From Chitinophaga parva (lineage in GTDB: Bacteria; Bacteroidota; Bacteroidia; Chitinophagales; Chitinophagaceae): 64,000 bases of DNA. Below the pieces are notes generated by a model. That model saw only the letters and a program-made list of their open reading frames with translations, was not told where the DNA came from and did no database searches. Within the stretch, counting starts at the first letter, position 1, and the number at the start of each line of letters is the position of its first letter. This document shows, piece after piece, positions 52,613 through 62,600 of the stretch. A program made the position numbers and the translations under genes. Where the stretch lies: assembly GCF_003071345.1 (NCBI RefSeq), contig NZ_QCYK01000003.1:806001-870000 (forward strand), in the 5' to 3' direction.

Positions 52613-53572
52613 ATGTCCGTTTTAATATTCGCAGACCAGGCAGAAGGCGTTGTAAAAAAGAGCGCGCTGGAAGCTGTTCAATATGGGGCTAAAGTTGCCC
52701 AGTTACTCAACACTACTGCTTCCGCCATTGTACTGGGAGCCGCGGACGACGCTTCCCTGGCCGCTTTGGGCAACTATGGCGCCAGCAAGGTGCTGCACGC
52801 CACAGCTGCTGCTTTGAAAGAAGTGGATGCCGCGGTGTACACCCAGGTGATAGCGGCAGCTGCTGCACAGGAAGGCGCAGACGTGCTGATATTCCCCTTC
52901 AACTTTGATGGCCGCGCCATCGCACCCATGGTAGCCGCCCGCCTGAAGGCCGGCCTGGTGACCGGGGCCATTTCCCTGCCCGATACCAGCAACGGTTTCG
53001 TAGTAAAAAAGAACGTCTTTTCCGGCAAGGCCTTTGCTAGCGTAAACATTAGCGCCGCAAAGAAAGTGGTGGCGGTAATGCCCAACACTTTTGCACTGGA
53101 GCCCACCGGCAACACGGCGGAGGTAGTACCCTTTGCTACGGAGATCCCCGCCGCCAAAGTAAAAGTGCTGAAGCGCGAGGTGATCACCGGTGAAGTGCCC
53201 CTTTCCGAAGCCACCCTGGTGGTGAGCGGTGGCCGCGGGTTGAAAGGGCCTGAAAACTGGGGGCTGGTAGAAGACCTGGCCAAGGCGCTGGGCGCCACTA
53301 CCGCCTGTTCCCGCCCCGTGGCGGATGCCGGCTGGCGTCCCCACCATGAGCATGTGGGACAGACAGGGCTGACCATCCGCCCTAACCTGTACATTGCCAT
53401 TGGCATTTCCGGCGCCATCCAGCATCTGGCCGGTGTGAACGGCAGTAAGGTGATCGTGGTGATCAACAAAGATCCGGAAGCGCCCTTCTTCAAAGCGGCA
53501 GACTACGGCATTGTAGGCGATGCTTTTGAAGTAGTACCCAAGATCACGGAAGCCGTGAAGGCCTTGAAATAA
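52613..53572 (+). CDS. etfA: Electron transfer flavoprotein subunit alpha
   Basis: 319 residues, normal for EtfA. N-terminal domain (SVLIFADQAEGVVKKSALEA) followed by the FAD-binding domain from about 200: VVSGGRGLKGPENWGLVEDLA, ATTACSRPVADAGW, VGQTGLTIRPNLYIAIGISGAIQHLAG and INKDPEAPFFKAADYGIVGD. It holds the FAD that accepts electrons from acyl-CoA dehydrogenases. Same strand as etfB and most likely co-transcribed. Confidence 0.96.
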   Translation: MSVLIFADQAEGVVKKSALEAVQYGAKVAQLLNTTASAIVLGAADDASLAALGNYGASKVLHATAAALKEVDAAVYTQVIAAAAAQEGADVLIFPFNFDGRAIAPMVAARLKAGLVTGAISLPDTSNGFVVKKNVFSGKAFASVNISAAKKVVAVMPNTFALEPTGNTAEVVPFATEIPAAKVKVLKREVITGEVPLSEATLVVSGGRGLKGPENWGLVEDLAKALGATTACSRPVADAGWRPHHEHVGQTGLTIRPNLYIAIGISGAIQHLAGVNGSKVIVVINKDPEAPFFKAADYGIVGDAFEVVPKITEAVKALK

Positions 53573-53888
53573 AGATCACCAGGGCTGCCTGGAAAACCGG
53601 ATCCGGCATTTTCCAGGAACCCGGGAAACCCGGAACTTTTCAACCAAAGCGCCGCTATAAGAAATGCGGCGCTTTGATAAGGAAAATGGAGAAGGTACTG
53701 AAACAGAATGTCTTCCGCGGGAGCGCCGGCAACCGGCAAATAGCGGCTGGTTTTATTTCAGGCTTTTATTTACTTTTTTGTGTGGAAACGTGTAGTATTC
53801 AAGGTTATACGCCGCAGATATTTTCACATGCCAAATTATTTTGCTAACTTCACGGTTCTACTAACTATCAGCGACAACGCGAGCCAAT
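53573..53888. other. Intergenic region between etfA and the bifunctional nuclease gene
   Basis: 316 bases with two hairpins: 53588-53616 (CCTGGAAAA with TTTTCCAGG) and 53645-53676 (CAAAGCGCCGC with GCGGCGCTTTG). The second has no T-tract but is the better terminator candidate for etfBA. A TAACTTCA box at 53845-53852 could be a weak -7 for the next gene. No gene seen. Confidence 0.5.
53645..53676 (+). terminator. Candidate terminator of etfBA
   Basis: Perfect 11-bp stem CAAAGCGCCGC/GCGGCGCTTTG with a 10-base loop; no U-tract follows. Confidence 0.5.
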
Positions 53889-54491
53889 ATGAGAAAAATA
53901 GAACTGGAAATTGTAGCCTTGTCTCACAGCATTACGCAAACACATTCGTATGCGGTGGTACTGGGCGAAGTGAATGGATTGCGCCGGTTACCCATTGTAA
54001 TCGGTGGATTTGAAGCACAAGCGATTGCCGTGGCGTTGGAAAAAATGCAACCCAGCCGCCCGTTGACCCACGACCTGATGAAGAACTTCATGACGGCGTT
54101 CAGCATTGAACTGCATGAAGTAGTGATCAGCAACCTCCAGGAAGGCATCTTTTATTCCAAGCTGGTATGCAGCAGCCACGATGAAACCATTGAAATAGAT
54201 TCCCGCACTTCCGATGCGCTGGCGCTGGCCGTCCGCTTCGGTTGTCCCATTTATACATACGAGAACATCCTTAACAGTGCCGGCATCCTGCTGGACGATA
54301 CCACCGGGAAGAAGGCCGGCAAGCCTTTGTCGCCCACTATTTCGGAACATGAGAAGGGTGCAGAAGACAACCTGCATGCCATGAGCCTGGAAGACCTGAA
54401 CACCTTGCTGGGCGAGGTACTGGAGCAGGAAGATTATATCCGGGCCATCACTATCCGTGATGAGATCAATAGCCGTAAGAACGCCCTGTAA
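53889..54491 (+). CDS. Bifunctional nuclease family (DUF151) protein with a UVR-like C-terminus
   Basis: 200 residues. The BFN/DUF151 domain (about 1-140) has YAVVLGEVNGLRRLPIVIGGFEAQAIAVALE, RPLTHDLM and SRTSDALALAVRFGCPIY. The C-terminal 45 residues (MSLEDLNTLLGEVLEQEDYIRAITIRDEINSR) look like a UVR (UvrB/C interaction) motif. BFN proteins have been reported to have DNase/RNase activity in plants; in bacteria the role is unclear. It may be co-transcribed with ispE, 57 bases downstream. Confidence 0.88.
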   Translation: MRKIELEIVALSHSITQTHSYAVVLGEVNGLRRLPIVIGGFEAQAIAVALEKMQPSRPLTHDLMKNFMTAFSIELHEVVISNLQEGIFYSKLVCSSHDETIEIDSRTSDALALAVRFGCPIYTYENILNSAGILLDDTTGKKAGKPLSPTISEHEKGAEDNLHAMSLEDLNTLLGEVLEQEDYIRAITIRDEINSRKNAL

Positions 54492-54548
54492 GCGCTATAA
54501 AAGACCCGCCCGCGCGGGCTATCCATTATCCTATGACACCTTTATTCC

Positions 54549-55361
54549 ATGCTCACCTTTCCTAACTGCAAGATTAATCTGGGCCTGCACATCACAGGCA
54601 AGCGGGCCGACGGGTTCCATGACCTGCAAACCGTTTTCTATCCACTGCCGTTGAAAGACGGACTGGAAGTAATAACGGCCGCGGCCAGCACCACCTTTAG
54701 CAACAGCGGCCTTCCCGTGCCCGGCGATAGTGCGGACAACCTGGTGCTCAAAGCTTATCATCTTTTACAAAAGGATTTTCCCGCCATCCCGGCCGTGCAG
54801 GTGCACCTGCACAAACATATCCCCATGGGCGCCGGCCTGGGGGGCGGCTCTGCCGATGCTGCTTTCATGCTGCAACTGCTGAACCGCAAATACCGCCTGC
54901 AGCTGGAAGAGCCCACGCTGCTGACCTATGCGGCCCAGCTGGGCAGCGACTGCCCCTTCTTTATCCGCAACAAACCGGTGTATGCCACCGGCAGGGGAGA
55001 AGTGATGGAAGACATAGACCTGCAGCTGGATGCATATTCCTTCCTGCTGGTGTACCCGGGCATACATGTGAACACCGGCTGGGCCTTTGGCCAGGTGAAA
55101 CCACAGCAGCCGGCAGCCTCCCTCAAAGAGGCCATCCGCCAACCCATAAAGGAGTGGAAACACAGTATCAGCAACGACTTTGAAGCCCCCGTGCTCAAAG
55201 CCCACCCCGCACTGGGCGACATCAAGGCACAGCTGTACAAACACGGGGCCCTGTACGCCGCCATGAGTGGCAGCGGCTCCGCCATGGTAGGCATTTTTGA
55301 GAAACATGCCTTCCCCGCGGTAACATGGGACCCGGCCTACCGGGTATTTAAGATCAATTGA
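54549..55361 (+). CDS. ispE: 4-diphosphocytidyl-2-C-methyl-D-erythritol kinase
   Basis: 270 residues of the GHMP kinase fold. Motifs: FPNCKINLGLHITGKRADGFHDLQTV at the N-terminus (substrate site with the general-base Lys/Asp), the phosphate loop IPMGAGLGGGSADAAF at about 95, LGSDCPFFI, and MSGSGSAMVGIF near the C-terminus. It phosphorylates CDP-methylerythritol in the non-mevalonate isoprenoid pathway. Slightly short compared with E. coli (283). Confidence 0.95.
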   Translation: MLTFPNCKINLGLHITGKRADGFHDLQTVFYPLPLKDGLEVITAAASTTFSNSGLPVPGDSADNLVLKAYHLLQKDFPAIPAVQVHLHKHIPMGAGLGGGSADAAFMLQLLNRKYRLQLEEPTLLTYAAQLGSDCPFFIRNKPVYATGRGEVMEDIDLQLDAYSFLLVYPGIHVNTGWAFGQVKPQQPAASLKEAIRQPIKEWKHSISNDFEAPVLKAHPALGDIKAQLYKHGALYAAMSGSGSAMVGIFEKHAFPAVTWDPAYRVFKIN

Positions 55362-55394
55362 TTTACAGGTAAGTACTTTTTAGAAGGAAGGGTC

Positions 55395-55433
55395 CTGGTG
55401 TTTGCTTCTTGGAGTAAATGCCGGGGCTTTTTT
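55395..55433 (+). terminator. Terminator of ispE
   Basis: 55395-55405 (CTGGTGTTTGC) pairs with 55414-55424 (GTAAATGCCGG) over 11 positions with four G-U pairs, then GGC and T6 (55428-55433). Confidence 0.6.
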
Positions 55434-55514
55434 GTGACTGGATAGGGAATAATATGCCATCCTGGGAGCGTTTGGAGCCATATGCCTGTGCCTGCGCATT
55501 TTGAGGCATAGCCC

Positions 55515-55550
55515 CAAACAACAAAGCCGGCACCTTGTAAGGCACCGGCT
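55515..55550 (-). terminator. Terminator of rpmI-rplT
   Basis: AGCCGG-ca-CCTT (55525-55536) with AAGG-ca-CCGGCT (55539-55550). On the minus transcript it is followed by UUUGUUGUUU. Confidence 0.65.
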
Positions 55551-55578
55551 AAATCGGTATGTGCAATAAAGTAAAACC

Positions 55579-55923
55579 TTATTTTACGGAAGCTACCAGG
55601 CTCTTGAACGTTTCCGGCTCATTCATAGCCAGATCAGCCAGTACTTTTCTGTTCAGGTCCACGTTCTTTTCAGACAGTTTGTGGATGAATTCAGAATAGG
55701 TGATACCTTCTGCACGGGCGGCCGCGTTAATACGGGCGATCCACAGCTGGCGGTAGTTTCTTTTCTTTAATTTGCGACCTACATAGCTATAAGTCAGGCC
55801 TTTTTCAAGGACGTTCTTTGCTACGGTATATACATTTTTACGTTTACCGTAAAATCCTTTCGCTTGCTTTAAGATTTTTTTGCGGCGAGCTCTGGAAGCT
55901 ACTGCATTTACTGAACGAGGCAT
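55579..55923 (-). CDS. rplT: 50S ribosomal protein L20
   Basis: 114 residues, as expected. [50 protein letters not shown] and [13 protein letters not shown] are L20 signatures. L20 binds 23S rRNA early in assembly of the large subunit. It lies 40 bases after rpmI on the minus strand. In many bacteria these two follow infC, which here is 10.6 kb away on the other strand. Confidence 0.97.
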   Translation of the reverse strand: MPRSVNAVASRARRKKILKQAKGFYGKRKNVYTVAKNVLEKGLTYSYVGRKLKKRNYRQLWIARINAAARAEGITYSEFIHKLSEKNVDLNRKVLADLAMNEPETFKSLVASVK

Positions 55924-55963
55924 TGTTGCTCTGTTTTACTCAGGTTAGATAAATTGATTATAA

Positions 55964-56161
55964 TTAGCGAAGACAGAGCATTCTTTTTACCAGGTTCAAG
56001 TTAGCTTCGCTAACCATGCTGCTGCCTCTCAGGTGGCGTTTACGTTTGTTGCTCTTCTTGCTCAACAAGTGACTTTTAAAAGCTTTATATCTTTTAATTC
56101 TTCCGCTCCCGGTCACTTTGAACGTCTTTTTAGCACGGGAATGAGTCTTAACTTTCGGCAT
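55964..56161 (-). CDS. rpmI: 50S ribosomal protein L35
   Basis: 65 residues, strongly basic: MPKVKTHSRAKKTFKVTGSG, then KRYKAFKSHLLSKKSNKRKRHLR, as in all L35 proteins. First gene of the rpmI-rplT pair, with a -7 promoter box about 23 bases upstream of its ATG, so this operon has its own promoter, unlike the infC-linked arrangement. Confidence 0.97.
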   Translation of the reverse strand: MPKVKTHSRAKKTFKVTGSGRIKRYKAFKSHLLSKKSNKRKRHLRGSSMVSEANLNLVKRMLCLR

Positions 56162-56183
56162 TGTAATTATTTAATTTGGTCTG

Positions 56184-56191
56184 CAAAGGTA
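56184..56191 (-). promoter_or_regulatory. -7 promoter element (TACCTTTG) for rpmI-rplT
   Basis: TACCTTTG on the minus strand; leader of about 17 bases before the rpmI ATG. No obvious -33. Confidence 0.55.
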
Positions 56192-56604
56192 GGGAATAAA
56201 ATTATATATCGCTCATATCTCCCCAAATAATTATACACAGTGCCCCAATGTGGATAAATGTCCTGAAATTTTCCCAAACCCCAAGCACCTGATATTCAAT
56301 AGCTCCGTCCGGTAGGGCTGAAAATCTTGTCCAATCTATCTTATTACAATGAAATCATATTTTTTAATTTTATCTATTATGATTACTTTTAATTTTGAAA
56401 CACCTATAATACGACCTATCCTTATTTTAATTCGTTAAAGACGATTGCCTATGAAAACTCTCTACACTTCAACAACCCTGTCTATACTTAGACATATAGC
56501 AATTCGCCTAAATATTATAAGTATAACACATAAACTATCCTTAGTCTGCGCGCGCTAGAATGCCCTGTGGACCAAACTCTCTTTATAAATAATTGTTGAA
56601 GACA
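56192..56604. other. A/T-rich divergent intergenic region upstream of the giant HYR protein
   Basis: About 410 bases between rpmI and the giant gene, clearly more A/T-rich than the coding flanks, with no open frame of interest. I could not find a standard TAnnTTTG box for the giant gene here, so its promoter is unassigned. No strong inverted repeat seen. Confidence 0.45.
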
Positions 56605-59600
56605 ATGAAAAAGTTTCTGGCTCTCCTATACCTGGTTATTGCCACGTTCTTCCTGGGCGTGCAGCAGGTGTCTGCGCAGTCGGTTAAGCTCAACGCCCCG
56701 TCGGATGTTTGTAAAGGCAGCTTTGCTACCATGAACATCCACCTCACCAGTGGCACAGCTGTAACAAACCCGACCACCGTATGGACGATCACCAAAAAGA
56801 AAGCAGGGACCACTGTTACCTCTCTGTATGGTACGTTCAACGGGCAAACCGCCGCCAGCTCCAATACTGACAACTCCACCGTGAGCGTGCAGTTCAATAC
56901 CGTGGACACCATCACTTTCACCGCGAAAGTGCCCTATAAGTCAGGCAAGACCACTATCGATACACTGACAGCCACCAAGACCATCATTGTACACGATTGT
57001 TCTATTGACGTGTGCTATGGCTCAGACAACTCCGGTACCGGCTTTACGGAAACCTTTGGCAACTATACCGATGGCATACGCCACCAGGTACAGGCACCCG
57101 CTACGATCAGCTATACTTTCCAATCCGGTCCGGATGGTTCCACCACCACGAACGTAGAAGATAACTACTACTGTGTGGCCACCTCCACCCAGCAACACGA
57201 CGGCTGGATCAAGGCACCGGACCATACCAGCGGTGACTATAAAGGCGCTATGCTGGTGTGTAACTCCCAGAACCAGGGGCTCGCATTTTATACCAGGACC
57301 ATCACCGGCCTTTGCCCGGGTGCCAAGTATAATTTTACGGCCTACTTCATGAACCTGAACACCCAGGCCATCCTGGAAAATACCTGTGCCGGCGGTTATA
57401 TGTATGCTGGCGTGGACTTCCAGATCATTGACGCAAGCACCAACGCCCTGCTGGCTACGTTCCCCACTTACGACGTATCCATGGGGATCCCTAATTCTAC
57501 CTGGAACCTGTACGGCGGTACTTTTAAAACACCGCCCGGCGTGACCAGCGTTAAATTTCAAATGGTGAACCGTAACCCTGGTGGTTGCGGTAACGACATT
57601 GCAGTGGATGATATCACCTTCTCTTATTGCGGTCCTAAAATGTTCACCTACATTGACGGTCTGAAAGGTAATACCTCCAACAGCATTTGCCAGAACCAAA
57701 GCGTGAGCCTTACCGGTTCTGTAACCCCCGTAAGCTATTTTACCCAGCCTACCTATTACTGGCAGGACAGCATCGCCGGCCAGCCCGGCTGGAACAACAT
57801 CACGATTGATGGTTCCCAGTTTATCAAGACCAACGACAGTACCCTCACCGTGAGCGGCGACGTACTGCAATCCAACGGTAACAATTCCCTCCAGTATTTC
57901 TTCCGGGTGAAAGTGGTGGAAAATGGCCAGGACCCCAATGGTACCTGCGCCCGCTTCTCCGACCCGGCCACATTGACGGTACTGCCCGTGCCCATGATCA
58001 CCCTGGACAACCCCGAGATCTGTATCGGGGACTCCGTGCACCTGGTCACCCAGAAAGTGTACTCGCACTACAAGTGGGTGATCAACAGCACGCCGGTCCG
58101 CTATATAGAAGGTGATACCTCCGCGGGTGTCTTCAATGCCATTGCAGACAAACCCCCGGTGAGCACCACGTACAGCGTTATCGGTACCGTAACCTTTGGC
58201 AAGGGCAAATCCTGCTCCCGCCAGGCTACTGCCAATGTGATAGTAGATACCCTACCCGTAGGCAACCTGATGCCGGCGGTGGCCAATATCTGTATCAATA
58301 CACCGGTAACCCTGCAGGCCAATCCTTCTAACGCCGCTTACACCATCCGCTGGAGCACCAGCCCCGCGGATGTGGGCACCTCCATCACGGTGCAGAAATC
58401 GGCCGTAGGCTCCTACAGTTATTCCGATACTTTGTTTAACGGGGTGTGTAAGATCTCCCAGACCGCGGTGGTGAACGTACGGCCCATGCCCACGCCCAGC
58501 GTAACAAAGGATACCCTTAAACAATGTAACAACGGCACCTTTACGCTGAACGGCAGCACGCCTGCCACTGGCCAGATGGGCACCTGGTCGCTGCTGGCTC
58601 CCACAAACGGAGCCGCTATTGCAGCGGCAGACCTCCACAACCCCAGTGCCAGCGTAACCGGCCTCACCCTCGGCTCCAAGGTAACGGCCGTATGGGACAT
58701 CCAGGACACCGTATCCACTACCAGCTGCGACAGCTCTGCAAAAGTGGTACTGTGGAACCGCCCGATGCCCACTACCGGCGTTATTAACCAAACCACGCTG
58801 ACCAATTGCGCGGGCATCTTTAACCTCACAGCCAACAGTGGGGTAGCAGGGGAGACCGGCACCTGGACCATCGTATCCAATACCAGCGGCGGTGCCACCG
58901 GCGTAAGCATTGGCAGCCCCAATGCCGCCAGCACTACCGTAACGCTCTCCGGTACCAGGCCGCAGACCGTGGTACTGGCCTGGACGCTGAACAACGGTAC
59001 CTGTGACGGCGCCGCTGACCAGGTAACGCTCAATTATGTAGCACCACCCACCATCAGCATTGACTCCGTAACAGATGCCTGCGCCAGCAATGGCTCTTTT
59101 AACCTGGTGATCAACGGCTTCACCGGCAATCCGACCAAGATCTCCCTCACCGGCACCGTTCCTGGCTTTACCGCCTGGAACAAAAAGGTAGTAGACTTCA
59201 CCCAGCCGCTGAAGATCACGTTGCCCGTGTCCATCCCGACCACTACTGCTGCCGGTACTTATAAATTCACCCTTACGGTATTGAACGACAGCACCGCTTG
59301 TTCCGGTACGCCGATCACCTTTACCGTGCCCGTAAAAATAGCCTCCGTAGCACCCACCGCAGCCAGTGCCAGCCCGGCCAGTATCTGCGTGAGCGGCAAT
59401 ACCACGCTCTCTGTAACCGGCGGCTTCCTGGGCACCGGTGCACAATGGAAATGGTACGCCGGCACCTGTGGCGGCACCGCCATCGGCACTGGCGCCACGC
59501 TGACCGTGCCGGTTACTGCCACCACTACTTATTATGTAAGGGCAGAAGATCCTGCAGGTACCTGCTCCGCCACCGCGTGTACCAATACTACGGTGACCGT

Positions 59601-62600
59601 GTACGCCAGCGCCACCACGGCCAAGGCAGGCCCCGACCAGGAACACTGTAGTGATCCTAACTTTAAAATGGCTGCCGATACCGTGATCACCGGCACCGGT
59701 GTATGGACCATTGTATCCGGTACACCCGTGATAGATAAACCTAACTCGCCCACCTCCTGGGTGAGCGTGCCACCCGGCACTGCTGCCACCCTGCTGTGGA
59801 CCGTGACCAACGGCCCCTGTTCCGGCGGTAGTGACCAGGTAGTACTGACTAACCGTGCTTCCATTGCCAACGATGTGATCAGCGCTAACCAGAAGATCTG
59901 TCTGGGTAGCAATGCCAATCCCATCGTAAGCGTAGGCACCCTGAGCGGCGGCTCCGGCACTTACACTTACCAGTGGCAGTCTGCCCCCAAGGCCAGCGGC
60001 CCCTTCACCAATATTGCCGGCGCCACCAGCGCTGCTTACAATCCAGGTGCGCCTACTGACTCTGTTTTCTTCCGCAGGATCGTGACCTCCGGCGCTTGCA
60101 TGGATACCAGCAATACGATCCGCATCCTCGTGGTGAACAAGGACCCGTATGTAGTGTCCCAGCGCCCGGACTCCGTGATCCAGTGTAACACGGCACTGGT
60201 ATATACCAACTACTTTACACAGCCTGTATTTGCAGACCCGTATAACACGCCGCTGAACATCACCTTTGCCGACGTGACCACGGGTTCCTGCCCGCAGACC
60301 ATGACCCGTACCTGGACCGCTACTGATTCCTGCGGCCGCAAGGTAACGGCTAAGCAGACCCTGACCATCCAGGACACCACCCGTCCGGTGTTCAACGGCC
60401 CGCTGCCCACAGACATCACGGTGAACTGTGATGCCATCCCTGCACAGGCTACCCTCACCGCTACGGATGCCTGCAGCACCCCCACGGTGGTGCCCACATC
60501 CAGCACCGTGGCCATTCCTGGTGCTACCTGTGCCAAGAACTATAAACTGATCTACACCTGGACGGCTACTGACGCCTGCGGCAACAAAGCCGTGTACAAC
60601 CAGACCATCACCGTGCAGGACACCACCCGCCCTGTGTTTACCGGCGTACTGCCCAAAGACATCACGGTGAGCTGCGACGCCGTCCCGGCCCAGGCCACGC
60701 TGACCGCCAGCGATAATTGCAGCGGCGCGGCCAATGTGACCATAACGCCCAGCCGCACCATTGTGCCCATCGCCGGTGCCTGCGCTAATAACTATAAGAT
60801 CATCAATACCTGGACGGCAAAGGATGAATGTGGCAATACCGCTACTTACACCCAGACCATCACCGTACAGGATGTTACAGCGCCCACCTTTGACATGGCT
60901 GCCCCGGCAGACGTGGTAGCTAATTGTGACGCTATTCCCGCACCGGCCACGCTGACCGCCAGCGATAACTGCTCCGCCAAGGCCAATGTAAAAGTGGTAC
61001 AGACCAGCAGCACCAAGGCCATCCCAGGCAGCACCTGCGCTAAGAATTACATCCTTACTTATATCTGGACGGCTACGGACGAATGCGGCAACAGCACCGT
61101 AGTAAAACAGAACATCACCGTACAAGATACTACCCGTCCTACCTTCACGACGGCGGTGCCCAAAGACGTTACCGTGAACTGTAATGCCATCCCCACCCAG
61201 GCAGACCTGGCAGTGACCGACAATTGCAGCGCCACGGCGAATGTGACCATTAAGAAAACATCCACCACTACCAGCGCTCCCGGCGCCTGCGGTGGCAACT
61301 ACGTGCTCACCTACATCTGGACGGCTACGGACGAATGTGGCAACAGCGCCGTAGTTAAACAGAACATCACCGTACAGGATACCACCCGCCCCACGTTCAC
61401 CACGGCGGTACCCAAGGACATCACTGTAAACTGTGATGCCGTGCCCATCCAGGCTGACATGAGCGCTACGGACAACTGTACCGCGGCGGCCAATGTGAAG
61501 ATCGTGAAGACCAGCACCACTACGCCCATTGCCGGTGCCTGCGCTAAGAACTACATCCTCACTTACATCTGGACCGCTACGGACGATTGCGGTAACAGCG
61601 CCGTAGTAAAACAGAACATTACGGTACAGGATACCACCCGTCCAACATTTACAACGGCGGTACCTGCAAACATCACGGTGAACTGTGACGCGATCCCTGC
61701 ACAAACCTCCATGTCTGCTACAGACAACTGTAGCGCAGCGGCCAACGTGACTGTAACCACCAGCCAGACACATGTGGCCATCCCCGGTGCCTGCGCCAAT
61801 AATTACAAGCTCCTTTACACCTGGACGGCGAAAGACGAATGCGGTAATACTGCTGTTGTCACACAGACCATCACCGTACAGGATACTACCCGTCCTACCT
61901 TCACCACCCCGGTACCGAAAGATATCACGGTGAACTGTGACGCGGTTCCTGCCCAGGGCAGCATGAGCGCTACAGACAATTGCAGCGCTGCCGCCAATGT
62001 GACCATAACGCCCAGCCAAACCCGCGTGGCCATCCCTGGTGCATGCGCTAACAACTACAAGTTGATCTACACCTGGACAGCGAAAGACGAATGCGGCAAC
62101 ACCGCAGTAGTGAACCAGACCGTCACCGTACAGGATACTACGCGCCCCACCTTCACCACGCCTATCCCGGCAAACGTGACGGTGAACTGTGATGCCGTGC
62201 CTGCTCAGATAGACCTCTCCGCCACGGACAATTGTAGCGCTGCTGCAAATGTAACGGTGACCAAGAGCGTGTCTGCCAAGACCATTGGCTCCTGCGCTAA
62301 TAACTATGCCATCACTTATACCTGGACGGCGAAAGACGAATGCGGCAACACCGCCATTGCACAGCAGGTGATCACGGTAAGGGATACCACCCGGCCCAAA
62401 TTCACCATGGCCATCCCGGCTAATGCTACGGTGAACTGTGACGCCGTGCCCGCACAGGCCGACCTGACCGTGAGCGACAACTGTAGCCCCACGGCCAACA
62501 TTACCGTGAAGAAAACTTCCGTACGTACCAACGGTGCCTGCGCCAACAGCTACACCTTGGTATACACCTGGACCGCTACAGACGAATGCGGAAACGTGGC

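Noticed and set aside
58252..62019. Long open frame (1,255 codons) on the minus strand, plus a series of about 79-codon minus-strand frames every 252 bases to 63.8 kb
   Set aside because: They are antisense shadows of the HYR repeats: they repeat with the same period, have Gly/Arg/Val-rich composition with no domain, and the plus strand carries a signal peptide and clear HYR motifs.
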